Source of the DNA: an uncultured Ruminococcus sp.
GTDB taxonomy: Bacteria; Bacillota; Clostridia; Oscillospirales; Acutalibacteraceae
DNA: 9,116 nt
NCBI GenBank assembly: GCA_946414115.1
Contig: CAMKNF010000075.1
Coordinates: 1 to 9,116, forward strand
Direction: 5' to 3'
Each line of letters starts with the position of its first letter. The stretch's first letter is position 1. Under the pieces are notes generated by a model. It was not told the origin of the DNA. It ran no database searches and was given only the letters and a program-made list of their open reading frames with translations. Made by a program: the position numbers and the translations under genes. Shown here piece by piece: positions 7,079 through 9,116 of this stretch.

Positions 7079-7107
7079 TTGACAAAGTCGGTTTGTTATG
7101 ATATATT
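7079..7107 (+). promoter_or_regulatory. Sigma-A promoter of the tRNA-Thr/tRNA-Tyr unit
   Basis: A perfect TTGACA (7079-7084), a 17-base spacer and TATATT (7102-7107, five of six) preceded by TATGA. Transcription should start near 7114, about 22 nt before the first tRNA. This is a strong promoter of the type expected for stable RNA genes. Confidence 0.88.
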
Positions 7108-7135
7108 ATTAAAGCACTCGAAATTACAGAGATTC

Positions 7136-7211
7136 GCTGGTGTAGCTCAGTTGGTAGAGCAGCTGATTTGTAATCAGCAGGTCGGGGGTTCAAGTCCGTC
7201 CACCAGCTCCA
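7136..7211 (+). tRNA. tRNA-Thr (anticodon TGT)
   Basis: A 76-nt cloverleaf with encoded CCA (7209-7211). The acceptor stem GCTGGTG/CACCAGC is perfect, followed by discriminator T. D arm GCTC/GAGC; anticodon arm GCTGA-TTTGTAA-TCAGC with anticodon TGT, reading ACA. The T arm GGGGG-TTCAAGT-CCGTC contains a G-G opposition at its middle pair (51-63) and a G-U pair beside it, a mild oddity. First gene of a two-tRNA transcript. Confidence 0.97.
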
Positions 7212-7213
7212 TT

Positions 7214-7241
7214 AAAGCCTACTGTTTAGGCAGTAGGCTTT
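7214..7241 (+). other. Hairpin between the two tRNAs
   Basis: AAAGCCTACTG (7214-7224) pairs perfectly with CAGTAGGCTTT (7231-7241) around a 6-nt loop. Only three T residues follow, so it is at best a weak terminator. It could be a processing signal in the pre-tRNA or could reduce the amount of tRNA-Tyr made relative to tRNA-Thr. Confidence 0.6.
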
Positions 7242-7259
7242 ACCTATGAAATTGAATAT

Positions 7260-7344
7260 GGGAGAATTCCCGAGTGGCCAAAGGGGGCAGACTGTAAATC
7301 TGTTGTCATCGACTTCGGTGGTTCGAATCCACCTTCTCCCACCA
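7260..7344 (+). tRNA. tRNA-Tyr (anticodon GTA)
   Basis: An 85-nt class II tRNA with encoded CCA (7342-7344). The acceptor stem GGGAGAA/TTCTCCC is perfect, with discriminator A. Anticodon arm GCAGA-CTGTAAA-TCTGT, anticodon GTA. The long variable arm around 7303-7317 is the mark of bacterial tRNA-Tyr. T arm GGTGG-TTCGAAT-CCACC is perfect. It shares the promoter of tRNA-Thr. Confidence 0.98.
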
Positions 7345-7373
7345 TAATGGTTGTGCAAAAAAGATGTAACCGC

Positions 7374-7403
7374 AAAAAAGTCCGATTTTATCGGGCTTTT
7401 TTT
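7374..7403 (+). terminator. Terminator of the tRNA-Thr/Tyr transcript
   Basis: AGTCCGAT (7379-7386) pairs with ATCGGGCT (7390-7397) with one G-U pair and a 3-nt loop, flanked by AAAAA and a TTTTTTT run. This is a typical intrinsic terminator 30 bases behind the tRNA-Tyr CCA end. Confidence 0.88.
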
Positions 7404-7535
7404 GTTGTATCGCCCGTGATTTTTAGTTGCAAAACCGTAGATGTATTTTGCCTATTTCGGCAGTTTTGGAGATTCGAACCCCCGAAAATCAACTTTAAGC
7501 CTTTTCCCCATTTTAAAATTTAATATTGTTATAGC
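7404..7535. other. Gene-free gap with an opposite-strand tRNA T-arm-like fragment
   Basis: No coding frame is supported here. At about 7464-7487, read on the minus strand, GGGGG-TTCGAAT-CTCC resembles a tRNA T arm with its conserved TTCGAAT loop. No D arm, anticodon arm or CCA is found around it, so it is not a tRNA gene. It may be a leftover attachment site of a tRNA-targeting mobile element. The remainder (7490-7535) is AT-rich, with no promoter I would defend. Confidence 0.4.
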
Positions 7536-7574
7536 AGAGTCAATTTTATAGAAATATAGAATTGGCTCTTTTTT
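7536..7574 (+). terminator. First of two tandem long-stem terminators
   Basis: AGAGTCAATTTTATA (7536-7550) pairs over all 15 positions with TATAGAATTGGCTCT (7555-7569) around a GAAA tetraloop, and TTTTT follows. Two of the pairs are G-U when read on the plus strand and would be mismatches on the minus strand, so selection seems to act on plus-strand RNA. It lies about 130 bp beyond the tRNA terminator, where no gene needing a terminator is visible. Confidence 0.85.
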
Positions 7575-7578
7575 ATTT

Positions 7579-7621
7579 GGCAATCGTTTTAATTTTTTGA
7601 TTAGAACGGTTGCCTTTTTTT
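7579..7621 (+). terminator. Second tandem long-stem terminator
   Basis: GGCAATCGTT (7579-7588) pairs with AACGGTTGCC (7605-7614), and the inner TTAATT (7589-7594) with GATTAG (7599-7604), giving a 16-bp stem with three G-U pairs and a TTTT loop, then a run of seven T. Again the pairing favours plus-strand RNA. It begins 4 bp after the T run of the first and ends about 20 bases before the ribosome binding site of the next gene. Confidence 0.85.
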
Positions 7622-7652
7622 ATTTACAAAAAAATTGAAAGGAATGATTGAT

Positions 7653-7814
7653 ATGTATTTTACCGACACTCCTGAACTCAGGAAGTTTGAAAGAGAGATG
7701 CGTCAGAAACCTAATTTTGACAGGCGCAATGATGAGTGTGATGAAAATGAGATTGCACATTTCTCTGACAACAAAAAACTTAACACAGACAGAAATAAGA
7801 AAGAGGTCGGTTGA
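7653..7814 (+). CDS. Small hydrophilic protein of unknown function (53 residues)
   Basis: I do not recognise this protein. It opens MYFTDTPELRKFEREMRQK and is highly charged throughout, with a basic-acidic N-terminal half likely to be helical (PELRKFEREMRQ at 7-18), an Asp/Glu-rich middle (NDECDENE at 26-33) and a Lys/Asn-rich tail. There is no signal peptide, membrane span or known motif. AAAGGA (7638-7643) lies 9 nt before the ATG at 7653; the in-frame ATG at 7644 directly abuts that site and is unlikely. The codon pattern reads like a real gene and the ORF is followed by dinB, suggesting a small mobile-element gene. No promoter fits between it and the terminator just upstream. A longer overlapping frame (7648-7872) covers it but has no good start signal. 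Confidence 0.65.
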   Translation: MYFTDTPELRKFEREMRQKPNFDRRNDECDENEIAHFSDNKKLNTDRNKKEVG

Positions 7815-7818
7815 TTTT

Positions 7819-7947
7819 ATGACAATAAAAATCAGAAGTCCCACTCAAAAAACAATGCAATTAAACAACTAAACTTTAGGAGATTTGCTTCTTGTTCAGG
7901 CTCCTGAATATAAAGCCGAAATTTTCGGCAGCGCAGGCGGTCGATAA
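7819..7947 (+). pseudogene. Tiny reading frame interrupted by an in-frame TAA (unknown function)
   Basis: An ATG at 7819, with AGAGG 12 nt upstream and 4 nt behind the previous stop, opens a 17-codon frame (MTIKIRSPTQKTMQLNN) ending in TAA at 7870-7872. The same frame then continues for 24 protein-like codons (TLGDLLLVQAPEYKAEIFG and four more residues) to a TAA at 7945-7947. The whole would be a 41-residue protein with one stop inside. I read it as a small gene broken by a nonsense mutation. Alternatives are two unrelated short frames, a sequencing error, or read-through. A TTG at 7885 with AGGAG only 2 nt before it is a poor restart. No family is recognised. Confidence 0.4.
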
Positions 7948-7953
7948 TTTTTG

Positions 7954-7982
7954 TGGACAATGAAAAATCCTTGTGTTATGAT
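7954..7982 (+). promoter_or_regulatory. Sigma-A promoter of the Y-family polymerase gene
   Basis: TGGACA (7954-7959) and TATGAT (7977-7982) are separated by 17 bases; each matches consensus in five of six positions. The start point should be near 7989, leaving about 22 nt before the ATG at 8011. No LexA/DinR-type box (GAAC-N4-GTTC) is seen nearby, so SOS control is not evident. Confidence 0.7.
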
Positions 7983-8010
7983 TAAATAAAAACTTTAGGA
8001 AGGGAACTTT

Positions 8011-9116
8011 ATGAAACGGCTTGTTTTTCATATTGATGTGAATAGTGCATTCCTGTCGTGGGAAGCTGCTCGCAGAGTTCGTGAGGGCAAAGACGATTTA
8101 CGCTTGATTCCGTCCTGCATAGGCGGTAATCCCGAAAAGCGAACGAGCATTGTTCTTGCAAAATCCATTCCTGCAAAGAAATACAATATCAGGACAGGCG
8201 AACCGATTTCTATGGCTTTGAGAAAATGTCCCGACTTGGTAATAGCCGAACCCGATTTTTCTTTGTATGATAAATGTTCTAAAGCATTTATTGAAATCTG
8301 CAAAAGCTACACACCTGTTGTCGAGCAATTCTCAATTGATGAATGTTTCCTTGATATGTCGGGTATGGAGAGAATTTATCCCGAACCGATAAAAACGGCA
8401 TATGAAATCAAGGACAGAATTAAAAGTGAGCTTGGCTTTACGGTCAATGTCGGCATAGGTTCTAACAAATTGTGTGCTAAAATGGCAAGCGACTTTGAAA
8501 AGCCCGATAAGGTTCATACTCTGTTTGAGAATGAAATTACCGAGAAAATGTGGACATTGCCTGTCAGTGAACTTATTTCTGTCGGTAAAAATACAGCAGT
8601 AAAGCTTGAAAAATCTTATGTCAGAACGATAGGGGATTTAGCAAAGCTTTCCCTTCAAAACATTCAGTCCATTGTCGGAAACAAATTCGGCGAACAGCTG
8701 TATTACTATTCCAAGGGCATTGACGAATCACCTGTCCTTGATGTTCCGCCTAAAGCTAAAGGCTACAGCGTAGAAACCTCGTTTGAGGATAATATCACAA
8801 CAAGAGAACAGGCACACAAGGTTCTGCTTTCCATTTCTGACAGTGTTGCATTTCGTATTCGTGATGACGGTGCTAAAGCTTATTGCGTTGCCGTAAATAT
8901 CAGAACAAATGATTTCAGGAACAAATCTCATCAAAGGCACCTTGATATTGCTACGGATATTACAACTGAGATATACAGTATTTCAAAGGTTTTGTTTGAT
9001 GAACTGTGGGACGGACATTCTCCGCTTCGTCTTATGGGTGTTTCTCTGACTGACATTACAATATCTACGAGACTGTATATGCTGGTAATCAGCATACTGA
9101 CGATGGACGGTACAGC
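8011..9116 (+). CDS. Y-family DNA polymerase (DinB/UmuC-like), 3' end outside the window
   Basis: The frame runs 368 codons to the window edge. It encodes a translesion polymerase that copies damaged DNA with low fidelity. The palm and fingers are clear: HIDVNSAF with catalytic Asp9 and probable steric-gate Phe14, the metal-binding pair SIDE at 108-111 (Asp110, Glu111), GIGSNKLCAKMASDFEKP near 148-165, and the thumb helix-hairpin-helix around 183-227. The little-finger domain spans about 250-345 (GYSVETSFED onward to GVSLTD). The HIDVNSAFLSWEA start is typical of the clostridial subgroup often carried on mobile elements. GGAAGG (7998-8003) lies 7 nt before the ATG. Beyond residue ~349 the sequence no longer looks like this family, whose tail usually holds a QLSLF-like clamp-binding motif; a frame change near 9054 is possible. 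Confidence 0.93.
   Translation, partial: MKRLVFHIDVNSAFLSWEAARRVREGKDDLRLIPSCIGGNPEKRTSIVLAKSIPAKKYNIRTGEPISMALRKCPDLVIAEPDFSLYDKCSKAFIEICKSYTPVVEQFSIDECFLDMSGMERIYPEPIKTAYEIKDRIKSELGFTVNVGIGSNKLCAKMASDFEKPDKVHTLFENEITEKMWTLPVSELISVGKNTAVKLEKSYVRTIGDLAKLSLQNIQSIVGNKFGEQLYYYSKGIDESPVLDVPPKAKGYSVETSFEDNITTREQAHKVLLSISDSVAFRIRDDGAKAYCVAVNIRTNDFRNKSHQRHLDIATDITTEIYSISKVLFDELWDGHSPLRLMGVSLTDITISTRLYMLVISILTMDGT

Noticed and set aside
7404..7535. A complete tRNA or tmRNA gene on the minus strand around the T-arm-like fragment
   Set aside because: No D arm, anticodon arm, acceptor stem or CCA could be fitted at the right distances.
7620..7844. 74-codon minus-strand open frame
   Set aside because: It begins in AT-rich DNA without a ribosome binding site and runs antisense to the 53-codon gene.
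7947..8011. SOS (LexA/DinR) box in front of the polymerase gene
   Set aside because: No GAAC-N4-GTTC-like palindrome near the promoter; only single GAAC words were seen. TTCAGG-CT-CCTGAA at 7895-7908 is palindromic but lies about 45 bp upstream of the promoter, inside the tiny frame, and does not match.
8028..8940. Several minus-strand open frames (8028-8303, 8098-8328, 8332-8517, 8728-8940)
   Set aside because: All lie antisense to the Y-family polymerase gene, whose catalytic motifs are clear.
1..9116. CRISPR array or complete insertion sequence
   Set aside because: No regularly spaced direct repeats and no transposase frame were found on either strand.

Overview
The window looks like the chromosome of a low- to mid-GC Gram-positive anaerobe of the class Clostridia, probably a gut Oscillospiraceae/Ruminococcus-like bacterium. 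This is inferred from strong AGGAG-type ribosome binding sites, consensus sigma-A promoters, a clostridial-type surface lipoprotein with Ig-like repeats and a YARHG domain, encoded CCA ends on the tRNAs, and a Y-family polymerase of the clostridial type (HIDVNSAF motif). No species can be named from this sequence alone.

Left part (1-4440). valS (valyl-tRNA synthetase) lies on the minus strand with its own promoter and an intrinsic terminator. Just upstream on the same strand is a lipoprotein gene (two bacterial Ig-like domains, Thr/Pro-rich linker, YARHG domain), also with its own promoter. A small gene for a basic, single-membrane-span protein diverges from it on the plus strand. That gene ends at a 15-bp perfect hairpin that should terminate transcription from both sides.

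Middle part (4440-7344). On the minus strand a three-pass DUF5658-like membrane protein gene is followed 36 nt later by a duplicated-ATPase ABC-F translation factor gene. A tRNA-Arg(CCG) gene with its own promoter comes next. On the plus strand a strong promoter drives a tRNA-Thr(TGT)/tRNA-Tyr(GTA) pair with a terminator behind it. The window is therefore rich in translation functions: valS, ABC-F and three tRNAs.

Right part (7345-9116). Behind the tRNA pair the character changes. There is an AT-rich gap with a tRNA T-arm-like fragment on the opposite strand and two tandem long-stem terminators. These are followed at once by a 53-codon gene of unknown function, a second tiny frame interrupted by a TAA stop, and a Y-family DNA polymerase gene with its own promoter that runs off the window. 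Position behind tRNAs, the T-arm fragment, small unknown genes and a dinB-type gene are typical of an integrated mobile element or its remnant, but no integrase or conjugation gene is in view, so this is inference. The last ~60 bases of the polymerase frame no longer resemble a polymerase C-terminus, and another frame looks more protein-like there, so a frameshift or junction is possible. No CRISPR array, rRNA or complete insertion sequence was seen.
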